A stretch of DNA of 64,000 bases from G963674835 sp963674835. Its GTDB lineage: Bacteria > Planctomycetota > Planctomycetia > Pirellulales > Thermoguttaceae. Numbering within the stretch: position 1 is the first letter of the stretch; every line of letters starts with the position of its first letter. Shown here piece after piece: positions 43,580 to 52,169 of this stretch. The translations under genes and the position numbers were made by a program. Location of the stretch: the NCBI GenBank assembly GCA_963674835.2, contig CAXXKC010000003.1:2232001-2296000 (forward strand), in the 5' to 3' direction. A model generated the notes under the pieces. The model saw nothing but the letters and a program-made list of their open reading frames with translations. It ran no database searches and had not been told where the DNA came from.

Positions 43580-44719
43580 TTACGGCATCTCGAACACTTC
43601 GCCGCCGCGAGAGGTACCCAAGTCTTGCCAGGTGAGCCACTCGATGGAATCGGAGAAGAAGCGTACGGAGCCGTCGCACAGCGCCGCGTTCACGCCGCCG
43701 GGATGATAACTGCGGGCGGCGAGACTCGTTCTGTTGTCGGTGCCAATTGCACCCTGGCAGGGAAAACGGTCGGTGCTGATGCACGTTGCGGCCGATTCCA
43801 GGTAGTCAGGTTCGCTGGTGTTGGGTGTCAACAGTGTTTCGAACAAGCTCGTCGCGCTGAGCCAGATAAGGCCGCGGCTATCGATGCTGCCAGGGCTGGC
43901 GTAGCAGCCCAGCAGACCACTGATGGAGCTGACCGAATCGGGCACGACAGGCGTTTCCGATGCCAGCAGGGTGTTGGCGGTACCATCGGTGATGTCGCGA
44001 ATGCCGTAAGCCGGCGGGTCGAACGAGCCTTCGCGGCCTCCGAAGATGAATGGAGAGCCACCGAAGGTGACCGTGAGGCCGCCGACCGTCAGGTTTTGCA
44101 CCGCACCGAGGCAGTAGTTTGGCGGGGTGGGCGGATTCTGCCCGCTGAACTCCATCGCCGTGTTGCCACCGTTGGCCACGTAGTTGTGCTTGTAGACGGT
44201 GAGCGTCAAGCCGCTGGGGAACCCGGGAGTGCCGGCGGGGAGGATCTCACCAGTGTAGTCCTTTGCCAGCGAGCTTGGGCAGATATAGGCGTCGAACCGG
44301 TGACCGGTGAAGCCTTGCAAGTTGGCGACATTGAAGACATCTCCCCCGTCGGGATCCATCGCCATGGTGATCGCCGTTGTCATGTCGACGGTCGTCGCCG
44401 TCCAAATGACGTCGTTGTGATAGGTTTGGAAGTTCGCGTTGGCCACTGCGTTGCCCGACTCGATGAAGGGCATAATGGCGACGGCCCACGTTCCCCAGAC
44501 GGCACCGTAGCCGCCGACGGGAAAGGTCTTGTAGGTATCGTGATAGTTGTGCATAGCCAAGGCAATCTGCTTGAGATTGTTGGTGCACTGCGCCCGCCGA
44601 GCGGCCTCGCGAGCGGCCTGTACGGCCGGCAACAAGAGGGCGATCAAGATGCCAATGATCGCAATAACAACCAGGAGTTCGACGAGCGTGAACCCCTTTT
44701 TACGCCGTGAACGTTTCAT
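43580..44719 (-). CDS. DUF1559 prepilin-like surface protein
   Basis: A 379-residue protein of the family that is greatly expanded in planctomycetes. N-terminal type IV prepilin-like signal KKGFTLVELLVVIAIIGILI, a hydrophobic helix, then the DUF1559 domain with the C-terminal motif NAALCDGSVRFFSDSI. The G-FTLVE cleavage/methylation site suggests processing by a prepilin peptidase and export by a type II-like system. A good GGAGG site precedes the ATG at 44719. It is followed on the same strand by no gene, and preceded by the small lipoprotein gene with an 86-base gap. Confidence 0.92.
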   Translation of the reverse strand: MKRSRRKKGFTLVELLVVIAIIGILIALLLPAVQAAREAARRAQCTNNLKQIALAMHNYHDTYKTFPVGGYGAVWGTWAVAIMPFIESGNAVANANFQTYHNDVIWTATTVDMTTAITMAMDPDGGDVFNVANLQGFTGHRFDAYICPSSLAKDYTGEILPAGTPGFPSGLTLTVYKHNYVANGGNTAMEFSGQNPPTPPNYCLGAVQNLTVGGLTVTFGGSPFIFGGREGSFDPPAYGIRDITDGTANTLLASETPVVPDSVSSISGLLGCYASPGSIDSRGLIWLSATSLFETLLTPNTSEPDYLESAATCISTDRFPCQGAIGTDNRTSLAARSYHPGGVNAALCDGSVRFFSDSIEWLTWQDLGTSRGGEVFEMP

Positions 44720-44805
44720 CAGAAGAGCCTCCGACATGGAAAGAGGAAAACCAACGTCAGTCAAACCGCCGTCGCGCAGCAGCGCGCTATGCCGCGCAAG
44801 CCTCG

Positions 44806-45207
44806 TCACTGTACCTTAACATCGAAATCGAAGACGTTCGAACCGCCATCGGTGACCGTGATCTTGTGCTTTCCTTCGGTGTATTCCGGAGGGGCGAGCT
44901 CTTTTGGGTTTAGGGCCTTCTTGGAATCCCAGTTGGGGTCGGGGATATGGATGTTGACGGTGTACTCACCGGGCGCGAGCCCTTTCTCGGCAGGAATCCA
45001 GTAGCTGCCATCGGCAATGTTGCTCCCGGCCCTGGTAGGTCCTTTGGAAGTGGAGACGAACCGGATGGTTCCCTTGGCGAGCGTTTCGCCATTGAAGCGG
45101 ACGGTCCCACGGACCGATTGCCGATTGAGCGGATCGCGTTGACCGCAGCCACACCATGCGCAGGTCGAGAAGATCACGATCGCCACGATTGCCATGCGAG
45201 CACTCAT
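44806..45207 (-). CDS. Small lipoprotein-like protein with beta-sandwich domain
   Basis: A 133-residue protein. An N-terminal hydrophobic segment ends in CAWCGCG, which could be a lipoprotein signal. The mature part (SVRGTVRFNGETLAKGTIRFVS to the end) has the pattern of transthyretin/CarboxypepD-regulatory-like sandwiches found next to DUF1559 genes in many planctomycetes. It starts at 45207 and lies 86 bases upstream of the DUF1559 gene, so the two likely form an operon. Confidence 0.78.
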   Translation of the reverse strand: MSARMAIVAIVIFSTCAWCGCGQRDPLNRQSVRGTVRFNGETLAKGTIRFVSTSKGPTRAGSNIADGSYWIPAEKGLAPGEYTVNIHIPDPNWDSKKALNPKELAPPEYTEGKHKITVTDGGSNVFDFDVKVQ

Positions 45208-45542
45208 ACCAGCCTCACTTAAACAGGATCGCGGTCGTACTTGTTGGAGAATCCGACGTGCCCTCAAGGCGCAGCACGTCCCTGCGTCAGGTCACCGAAC
45301 CTTGGAAACAGGGTCAACGTCGCGACCGGCGAGGCGCTGGACTATCGCCACGGGAGCGATGTCAGCGCTTTGCGTGGAGCGCAGACCCGATCTCAAACGT
45401 GTTCGACGTTTCCGACGATCTATCGAGGAATTCGACAAGCGCGGAATGCGGCCACATTTTGCGCTTGCGCTTTGAGAGACTACGTCATTGTGCGACGAGC
45501 TTCATCCCGCTGGGCTGCACCGCCGTCGGCGGCCGCAGCAAC

Positions 45543-45572
45543 TTGACAAACGCCGACACAATTTGCCATACT
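45543..45572 (+). promoter_or_regulatory. Orphan sigma-70-type promoter
   Basis: TTGACA (45543-45548) and CATACT (45567-45572), 18-base spacer. The ATG at 45579 would be leaderless and opens a 50-codon frame of improbable composition. It may drive the TetR gene or a short RNA. Confidence 0.5.
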
Positions 45573-45750
45573 GCGACTATGAATAGGGTCGCTCAGTGCG
45601 CGCTCATGGCTGGGCAGCCGCTGACGCGACTGCAACCTGCCCAGCACAGAACGTGGCCAAGCAGTCCCCATCTTTTGGGCTGTCCCATGTCTTTTTGGAG
45701 CCTTTGGGTCGCCATGAGTTTGACGAGCTAACTGAATAGTTTATAACACT

Positions 45751-45781
45751 TTGACACGGTGTCAACAGCGCAACATAGAAT
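45751..45781 (+). promoter_or_regulatory. TetR-type operator and promoter
   Basis: TTGACAC-G-GTGTCAA (45751-45765) is a perfect inverted repeat with one central base. Its left arm contains TTGACA, and TAGAAT follows at 45776-45781, spacer 19. On the opposite strand TTGACA with TAAACT could read towards the lipoprotein gene. Confidence 0.6.
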
Positions 45782-45802
45782 TTTTTAAGTGAAGAGGTGT
45801 CA

Positions 45803-46642
45803 ATGAGTTCCGGCAGATCCAGCGTGTCCGCCCGACAACGAGACATGCTGCGGCGAGAGCAGAACATCCTTGCCGCGGCTGAGACGATCCTCGTGAACGA
45901 AGGATTTCTGGACATGACGATCGCTCGAATTTCTGCGGTGAGCAAATGCCCGCGCAGCACGATCTACCTGCACTTCGCCTCGAGGCAAGATATCGTCGTA
46001 ACGTTGGCTTATCGCGCCTGGCAGAAGCGTTTGGAGCTGATGGAGCGCGGAGTGAACTATGCGGGGCCTCCCCGAATTCGGATGGCCGGAGTTGCAGTCG
46101 CATTCGCGCTGTTCTACCTGCTGTATCCCGAGCAGGTTTCGGTACTGGACAAGGCGACGGAGACGATTTGCGAGAAGGCATCTCCTCATCGCCTGGAAAG
46201 CCTGCGACGGGCGGAGCAGGCGTCGGTTGAAATCGTGCGCTCCCTGCTTAACGAAGCGGTGCTTGTCGGCGATTTGAAGCCAGGCTTGTTCGAGGTACGG
46301 GAGATGATCTTTGGTTTCTCCGCATTGGCTGCCGGCGGGTTTTCGCTGCAGCAGATGGGTTTTCCGAAGTTCGCGTTGGACATTGAGGACGCGCAGAACG
46401 AAATATGGCGGGCCTTCGGTGCATTGGCGGACGTGTATGGATGGCGTCCGTTATCGGGAGAAATCGACTGGGACGAAACGCTGGCCGAAATTCGCCGACA
46501 GGTATTTCCGGAGGAGACGCAGCTGGCGTACGGCCCCGGGGCGTGGTATGGCGGATGGGGAGCGGAGCATCCGCGGCGCCGCGGCAAGGGGAGTCGGGCT
46601 GCAAGGAAGGGAAAATCGGCCGGCGGCGCGGATCCGTCGTGA
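45803..46642 (+). CDS. TetR-family transcriptional regulator
   Basis: A 279-residue regulator. The helix-turn-helix is in the first 65 residues (TIARISAVSKCPRSTIYLHF). The ligand domain is longer than usual (TetR proteins are often 190-230), and the last 40 residues are basic and Gly/Arg-rich. The ATG at 45803 has GAAGAGG upstream. The palindrome at 45751-45765 in its own promoter suggests self-repression. No target gene is adjacent on the same strand. Confidence 0.85.
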   Translation: MSSGRSSVSARQRDMLRREQNILAAAETILVNEGFLDMTIARISAVSKCPRSTIYLHFASRQDIVVTLAYRAWQKRLELMERGVNYAGPPRIRMAGVAVAFALFYLLYPEQVSVLDKATETICEKASPHRLESLRRAEQASVEIVRSLLNEAVLVGDLKPGLFEVREMIFGFSALAAGGFSLQQMGFPKFALDIEDAQNEIWRAFGALADVYGWRPLSGEIDWDETLAEIRRQVFPEETQLAYGPGAWYGGWGAEHPRRRGKGSRAARKGKSAGGADPS

Positions 46643-46790
46643 CCGGGCGACGTGGCTGTCGGAATCGTCATCGGGGCGCGGTCTGTAAGAGTTTGGCGCT
46701 GAGCGTTGGCGGCAGCCGGGCATTGGCACTGAGGGCGACACGTCGAGCGTTTTGTCCGCGTGCCGGAGGCGGGAGACACGTCTGGCACGG

Positions 46791-46885
46791 CTAGAGCGTG
46801 TCGCACCTGATTGTCGCGTTCGTGACGGCGTGTTTCTGCGGTTTCAAAAGCGAAATACACGCTACAGTTACGCCGAACGCGTCCT
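46791..46885 (+). repeat. 95-base dispersed repeat, copy 2
   Basis: Begins CTAGAGCGTGTCGCACC and ends GCCGAACGCGTCCT. Middle block GGTTTCAAAAGCGAAATACA. Same length and orientation as copies 1 and 3. Confidence 0.8.
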
Positions 46886-47183
46886 AAGGACTGGCCGCCT
46901 CGACGAGTCCCAGGGTTCGGTGTGGGCAAGTGGTCGGCACGGCTCATGGGACGACTCGTCTTGCGGGAATTGAGGCTGCCAGCGGATTGGGATCGGGCAG
47001 GCCGGTGGGGGGAACGGCCGTGATTGCGTGAGGCAGGATGGGTTTTGGGGCGCATCGCGAAGTGCCGGGGGCCGGCCAAGGCGGTTTGGCTTCTGCCGGG
47101 GACGGCGGGTATCCGCCGGCAGGGCATTTCGCTGGGCGTGAGCGGGCGGAGGGCCGGACTGACCTGGCAGTTTGGGCCGGGGA

Positions 47184-47212
47184 TTGCCTAAAGGAGTTGT
47201 GTCCGGTATATT
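47184..47212 (+). promoter_or_regulatory. Promoter of the cold-shock gene
   Basis: TTGCCT (47184-47189) and TATATT (47207-47212) with a 17-base spacer. The leader would be about 75 bases. Confidence 0.55.
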
Positions 47213-47294
47213 GCCCCCATCTGGTGGCGATATGGACCGCCTTCCTGTCCAGGCGGCAAGCCACCAGCGACCCTATAGGACGATTGGATTGGCT

Positions 47295-47492
47295 ATGCCA
47301 GAAGGCACGATCAAGAAGCTGACGCAAAAAGGCTTCGGGTTTATCCAGATGCCGAGCGGGAAAGAGGTGTTCTTTCACATGTCGGCCCTGGAAGGGGTGC
47401 GCTACGAGGAGCTTTACGAAGGACAGAAAGTCTCCTTCGTGGAAGGTCACGGTCCGAAAGGCCCGCGCGCCGAGCAGGTTAAGCCGGCTTAG
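47295..47492 (+). CDS. Cold-shock-domain protein
   Basis: A 65-residue CspA-type RNA chaperone. RNP1 is KGFGFIQM and RNP2 is VFFHMSAL, both in the expected place. Size is that of the family. The ATG at 47295 gives the usual MPEGTIKKL start. The RBS is weak. The palindrome at 47775-47810 downstream could end its transcript. Confidence 0.92.
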   Translation: MPEGTIKKLTQKGFGFIQMPSGKEVFFHMSALEGVRYEELYEGQKVSFVEGHGPKGPRAEQVKPA

Positions 47493-47914
47493 GCCGACCC
47501 CCTGCCCTCTTCGCAGGTTTGCCTTCTCTGGCCGACGAGTTCTCCCCACGTGGTTGGAGATTCTTCTAATTCGGACAGCAGGCAGGATTGTGGAGAGCTC
47601 TGGTCGCGGTTCGTGACTGGGTGGGGAAATCGGCTGAAATGCGTGACGAACGATTCGGCAGGGTCGAGATATGTCTGCCGAATACAAGGTTGGTGCGCTC
47701 GTTCACACGTGGCAGCGCATCACAAGGGCCGTCGTGCAGAGACGTCGGCACCAGATAGCATTGACTGTTAGAGGCGAATGGCAGTGCCGGCAAACCGGCA
47801 GTGCCATTCGTTTCTGACACGTTTTCTCAGCCGCCTTTTCTCAGCTTTTTTGGAGAGGTGCGGCTGTCTTACGGTCTTTTCGATCCCTCGGAACTGGCTG
47901 ACCCTTTCACGTCG
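47493..47914. other. Intergenic region
   Basis: About 420 bases between the cold-shock gene and the pseudogene. Only the hairpin at 47775-47810 stands out. Confidence 0.4.
47775..47810. terminator. Long hairpin
   Basis: CGAATGGCAGTGCCGG (47775-47790) and CCGGCAGTGCCATTCG (47795-47810) pair along 16 positions with one central mismatch, loop CAAA. On the plus strand TTTCTGACACGTTTTC follows. Probable terminator. Confidence 0.6.
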
Positions 47915-48085
47915 CCACTTGGCGGTCTTGGCCCGGCCGCTTTGGATTCTCGCGTGTTCGGCCCCGAGCGGTCCGAGGCATTGTCTCCAATTCTTGTAGA
48001 CCGTATTGGCGCGGTCCACCCTTTCCTCGCCGATCGACCAGTTCGACCCGGCGATGTCGTTGGCGTGACGCGGTTTGACGGTGCC
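47915..48085 (-). pseudogene. Truncated duplicate of the adjacent glycosidase gene
   Basis: On the minus strand this stretch reads HANDIAGSNWSIG, then DRANTVYKNW and CLGPLGAEHARIQSG, which match ARDIHGSNWSVG, DRDYTVYKNW and YLGPLGVKHARIQSG near the N-terminus of the intact gene 48096-49586. The match covers about 57 residues, then stops. There is no start codon and no catalytic residues. It sits directly after the stop codon of the intact copy, so it is the remnant of a tandem duplication. Confidence 0.75.
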
Positions 48086-48095
48086 GAGAAGACAA

Positions 48096-49586
48096 TTAGC
48101 CGTCGCCGGGCGTTGCGGTCTCGCACGGCGGATCGTCCGGCCGCGCGAACGGAAGCCCGCCCAAGTGCGCCAGCACGATCGGCGAATCGTAAACCGGCAC
48201 GTCGGAGAGCGTCATCTTCACCCGGGGTTCTGTCTTGACGGGCCCTTTGTAGACCTTGCCCGTCCGCAAATCCACCAGCACCGGCGTAACCATCCACATG
48301 GCCGGCGGGAGGGTAATCGTCACATGCTCAACCCGCGGGTTCGCGCCGGGCCGATCGTTGTTGCGCCAAAGGACGAGCATGTTCGCCTCGTCCTTCCGAT
48401 AGGCAGACACGGTGTAGGTGCTGTCTGGGGCTCCGCCTTCGATGTCGTACGTAAATTCGCGGACGCGCCGGACCGAGTCGTCGAAGATGGCCGTCAGGTT
48501 CTGCACCGCGTAATACGCCTCCTTGGCGTGATGGACCGTCTTGTCCTCGTTGATGGCCAGAAGGCCCTTGTGGTTGATCCGGCCGGGATACACCATGTCG
48601 CAGATGCCGAAGTAGGACGACGGAATGTCGCGGCCCAGATCGCCCAGCAAGCGCCGCAGCGCCCACTTCGCCTGCCCCGTTTCGTTCCAGCGGGCGTTGG
48701 CGAGCGCGCCGAAACCGCCCTTGGTCGAGGGGCAACCGTTCTCGCCCTGACGAATGCTCGCCCGCGGCGCATAGGACCGCAGCATCGTCCGGAGTTCCTC
48801 GACCGTGTCATAACTGGCGTCCGGATTGATGTTGTAGGGATGGTAGGTCAGTTCGTCGAGCAACCCCAATGCGTTCTTCTCCTTGAGCCGCTTTAACACG
48901 CATTCGGCGTAGGGCAGCGGCATTTTGGGCAGCGCAAGGCCGAGAATCCGGGCGGTGGGCTGCTCGCGGCGCACGATGGTCGCGGTGCGGATGAGGAAGT
49001 CGGCATAGTCGGTTGCGTCTTGGAGCAGGTCTGCCTTCGGGGCCTTGTTGGAGAGGAGGAGCAAGCCCGGCTCGTTCCAGATTTCCCACTCGCTGACTCG
49101 CGATCGATAGCGTTTCACCAGGGCCGCGACGTAGCGATCCCACGCGGCCAAGGCCTCTTCGCCGCGAGGCCAGCCGCCGGCCAGTCCGACGTCACCGCCT
49201 TTGGGATAGATGGAGTTTCCGTAGCAGATACAGACCCAAGGTGTGACGCCCTGCGCGACCATGTCGTCGACGATCTCGTCGAGCCACGCCCAGTCGTAAA
49301 CGCCTTTTTCCTTCTCGGTTTTTGTCCAGCCGCTTTGAATTCTTGCGTGCTTGACCCCGAGCGGTCCGAGGTATTGTTTCCAATTCTTATAGACCGTGTA
49401 GTCGCGGTCCATCGTTTCCGCGCCGACGGACCAATTCGATCCGTGGATGTCGCGTGCGTCGCGCGGCGCGATTCTTCCAATACAGCGGTAGCTGTCGCCG
49501 GGGAATCCGCTCTGGTCGGCGGCGACAAGCCAGCCCGCGACGAAGAAAGAACACCCCAGCGACACAGCGAATGTCAGATAGCGCAC
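48096..49586 (-). CDS. Secreted clan GH-A glycoside hydrolase
   Basis: A 496-residue exported enzyme. Start at the GTG at 49586, the only start codon near an AAAGAGG ribosome site. The leader follows (VRYLTFAVSLGCSFFVAGWLVAA). The barrel has SEWEIWNEPGLLLL (acid/base Glu) and IRQGENGCPS (likely nucleophile Glu), as in GH39 and related families. A C-terminal beta domain follows. The 95-base repeat begins 23 bases upstream of the start. A partial second copy lies downstream. Confidence 0.82.
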   Translation of the reverse strand: MRYLTFAVSLGCSFFVAGWLVAADQSGFPGDSYRCIGRIAPRDARDIHGSNWSVGAETMDRDYTVYKNWKQYLGPLGVKHARIQSGWTKTEKEKGVYDWAWLDEIVDDMVAQGVTPWVCICYGNSIYPKGGDVGLAGGWPRGEEALAAWDRYVAALVKRYRSRVSEWEIWNEPGLLLLSNKAPKADLLQDATDYADFLIRTATIVRREQPTARILGLALPKMPLPYAECVLKRLKEKNALGLLDELTYHPYNINPDASYDTVEELRTMLRSYAPRASIRQGENGCPSTKGGFGALANARWNETGQAKWALRRLLGDLGRDIPSSYFGICDMVYPGRINHKGLLAINEDKTVHHAKEAYYAVQNLTAIFDDSVRRVREFTYDIEGGAPDSTYTVSAYRKDEANMLVLWRNNDRPGANPRVEHVTITLPPAMWMVTPVLVDLRTGKVYKGPVKTEPRVKMTLSDVPVYDSPIVLAHLGGLPFARPDDPPCETATPGDG

Positions 49587-49608
49587 GGAAACACCTCTTT
49601 CCCTTTCT

Positions 49609-49703
49609 CTAGTGCGTGTCGCACTCAACTGTAGCGTTCGCGGCGGCGTGTTTCTACGGTTCCGAAAGCGAAATACATGCTACGATTACGCCGAACGCGC
49701 TCT
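49609..49703 (+). repeat. 95-base dispersed repeat, copy 3
   Basis: Starts CTAGTGCGTGTCGCACTCAA, identical to the first 20 bases of copy 1, and ends GCCGAACGCGCTCT. Middle block GGTTCCGAAAGCGAAATACA. Confidence 0.8.
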
Positions 49704-49822
49704 ATTTGGACATTGGCGTTTCGTTTCACGGAGTTCGACTCTACCGGCGACGTACCCCAAAATCAAGGGAAAGAAAAGGAACGAAAAGGTGCCATTCCTG
49801 TCAGAGGCTCGTTCGGAGACGT

Positions 49823-51610
49823 TCACTCGCCCTGGTCCAGCACGGCGGCTACGAGCAATTCGGGTGCGACGGCCTTAGACAGGTAGCGGGCAACGCCTGC
49901 GTCGTACATGGCGGCGGGCATTTCGCCCTCGTCGTACATCGACAGAGCGATGATACGCGTTTCCGGGAAACGAGACTTGATCTGGCGGGTTGCCTCGACG
50001 CCATCCAGCTTGGGCATGATCACGTCCATGAGGATGACGTCGGGGCGGGTCTTGCGCGCCAGGGCGACCGCCTCCTCGCCGTCGGCGGCTTCGCCAACGA
50101 CTTCGATCCCTGGCTGACGCTGGAGAAGCTCGGCGAGGCCATGGCGGATGACGGAATGATCATCTGCGAGGAGCACGCGGATGACGCCAGCGACGGCCGC
50201 GCTGTGGATCGGCCGCGGTTCGGGAGCGACGTCGGCAGGTTCGCTGGTCACGACGGAAGGCTCGCGGGCTTCGTGCAGTGACTGCTGTTGAAGCGGGGCG
50301 CGCATGACGATCCGCGTGCCTTGACTGGGGGCCGAGATGATCTGAAGGGAGCCGCCCAGCACCTCGAGCCGTTCGCGGACGCCGAAAAGGCCGAAAGCAC
50401 CACCCACGGTCGCCTCACGCGATCGGAGGTCGGCCGGATCGAAGCCGACGCCGGTATCGTGCACCTCGATGCAGACGTGCGATTGGCCGTCGCGTGCCAT
50501 GGTGACGGAGGCCTGATCGACGTGCGCGTGTTTCGCGACGTTTGCGAGCAGCTCGCGAACGGCTTCGAAGAGGAATCCACGCACACTCTCTTCGGCCGGC
50601 TCGGCCTGCCGATCCGCCTGTACATGGACCAAGAGGCGACCGTCGCGCTGCATGTGGTGGGCCAGCCACTCCAATCCGGCGGCCAATCCGGCCTCGTAGA
50701 GCACGGGGGGGCTTAGCTCGACGGTGAGCGTTTGCGATTCGGCGATGGCCTGTTCGAGGAAGCGTTGGACGCGGGCAACCGATTGTTGAGGCGGCTGTTC
50801 GCCCAGTTGCACTTCCAGCCCCGACAAGGAGATTCTCGCGGCAATGAGCAATTGCTGGAGGCGATCCTGAAGGATTTGAGCCAGGCGGCGGCGTTCGCGT
50901 TGTTCGATCTGGGTCAGCTGAAGGGTCAACACTCGCAACTGGGTCGCCCGTCGATGCAGTTCGGCGGCGCGTTCGGCCACGCGTTGTTCGAGGGTTTCGT
51001 TGAGGGCTCGCAACTGTCTTTCGGCAAGCTTGCGTTGGGTGATGTCGGTAACGGCAGTCTTGCAGAACGTCGTTTGCCTGTTCTCTTCCGAGTCGGGCTG
51101 TTGATCGTCGTCCTCGGTGGGCACGCTGTGAAGCTGGACGGCGATCGTTCGTCCGCCGTTGGTTTGGAGCGTGACTTCCGAGGTCACTTCCTCGTGTTGC
51201 TGCACACAGCGGCGCACGTGATCGAGAAACGCCGGCTGATCGGCCTCCGCGACGTAGTCGACGAACGGGTAGCCGATGAGGGAGTCGCGCTGGACGGACA
51301 GCATTCTCGCTCCGGCGAGGTTGATTTCCTGGACGTAGCCATCTTCGTCCAAGGTGACGTAACCCAGCGGGGCGAAATCGTAAAGGTGCACGTATCGATC
51401 GCGAAAGCGTTCCAACTGCTGTCGCACGCGGCGAAGTTCGGAGTTTTGGGCTTCCAATTCGCCCTGATGGATCGTGCACTGTTGGAGCAACCGACGGACA
51501 TCTTCGGCCGGAAGGGGCTCGGAGTTGTCGGCGCCGTTGAGCGATGACTGTTGCGAGCACGGACTCATCGCCGAGCGATCCGTCGGATGATCAGTATCCT
51601 TACCCTCCAT
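49823..51610 (-). CDS. Hybrid sensor kinase-response regulator lacking the phospho-histidine
   Basis: A 595-residue cytoplasmic protein. In order: a coiled coil, a PAS domain (about 65-175), a second coiled coil, a HisKA_3 helix, an ATPase domain (ELLANVAKHA and HDTGVGFDPA), and a NarL-type receiver domain at the C-terminus (VLLADDHSVIRHG, phospho-Asp in DVILMDVIMP, LSKAVAPE), without a DNA-binding helix-turn-helix. At residue 248 the phospho-acceptor His is replaced by Gln: ILQDRL, where the homologous kinase at 24168 has ILHDHL. A weak promoter (TTGCCT/TATAGG, 51629-51658) precedes it. It may act as an allosteric partner or a signal receiver rather than a kinase. Confidence 0.82.
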   Translation of the reverse strand: MEGKDTDHPTDRSAMSPCSQQSSLNGADNSEPLPAEDVRRLLQQCTIHQGELEAQNSELRRVRQQLERFRDRYVHLYDFAPLGYVTLDEDGYVQEINLAGARMLSVQRDSLIGYPFVDYVAEADQPAFLDHVRRCVQQHEEVTSEVTLQTNGGRTIAVQLHSVPTEDDDQQPDSEENRQTTFCKTAVTDITQRKLAERQLRALNETLEQRVAERAAELHRRATQLRVLTLQLTQIEQRERRRLAQILQDRLQQLLIAARISLSGLEVQLGEQPPQQSVARVQRFLEQAIAESQTLTVELSPPVLYEAGLAAGLEWLAHHMQRDGRLLVHVQADRQAEPAEESVRGFLFEAVRELLANVAKHAHVDQASVTMARDGQSHVCIEVHDTGVGFDPADLRSREATVGGAFGLFGVRERLEVLGGSLQIISAPSQGTRIVMRAPLQQQSLHEAREPSVVTSEPADVAPEPRPIHSAAVAGVIRVLLADDHSVIRHGLAELLQRQPGIEVVGEAADGEEAVALARKTRPDVILMDVIMPKLDGVEATRQIKSRFPETRIIALSMYDEGEMPAAMYDAGVARYLSKAVAPELLVAAVLDQGE

Positions 51611-52169
51611 TAGACGCACCCTGTTTGCCCTATACCTCAAGGAGAACCGCGGAGGCAAAGCGTTTGCCCGGCAAGACACGTAATTGTAGCGCCGGGACGT
51701 ATCGCGAAAAGGCGACCACTCGATTCCAATGTGTGAGAGTGATCCCCTGGCGCATGGGGGATATTGCGTACCGCCCCATAATCGGCTAGGATTGCCATCG
51801 AACAAGGGGGGTATACGGTTCGGGTTTGCACGGTACGGCGGTCGCGGCCGAGCGGTGTGCACGCTTTTTTGGGGCCTGGCGAACATGCGTGGGGGCATGT
51901 CTTCAGACGGGGCCCGGCAAGTCGACTGTGGTGGTGGAGTACGCTGCGCCGTTTGCTGTGATTGTCGCGTTGCTTTGGACACCCTTTGTTTTGAAAAAGG
52001 ATGCAGAAGCGGCGCGGAATCGAAGAGCGGGGGCGCCTTAGCATTCGCTGCTATCGCCGGGCGTCGGCAACCCACATACAAGCTGCTTGTCGGGCAGGTC
52101 TGCGGCGGCGAGATTCGGTTTTGTGACTGTCTCTGCTGTTGATAAGTATCCAATTCGGTTGGGAGCGCC
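51611..52169. other. Divergent intergenic region
   Basis: 559 bases between the hybrid kinase and the Hsp70-like gene. Apart from weak promoter-like boxes (51629-51658 on the minus strand) I see no gene, repeat or RNA. Confidence 0.35.

Larger units (their letters stand above)
45208..45802. other. Divergent intergenic region with two promoters and an operator
   Basis: 595 bases. Holds the rightward promoter at 45543-45572 with no clear gene after it, and the palindrome at 45751-45765 overlapping the TetR promoter. Short frames here lack ribosome sites. Confidence 0.5.
46643..47294. other. Intergenic region with repeat copy 2 and the cold-shock promoter
   Basis: 652 bases without a supported gene. 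Holds the 95-base repeat at 46791-46885, an 8-base inverted repeat GACGAGTC/GACTCGTC near 46900-46965, and the promoter at 47184-47212. Confidence 0.5.

Noticed and set aside
45579..45731. A 50-codon frame directly after the orphan promoter
   Set aside because: It would be leaderless, and its Trp/Pro/His-rich composition does not look selected.
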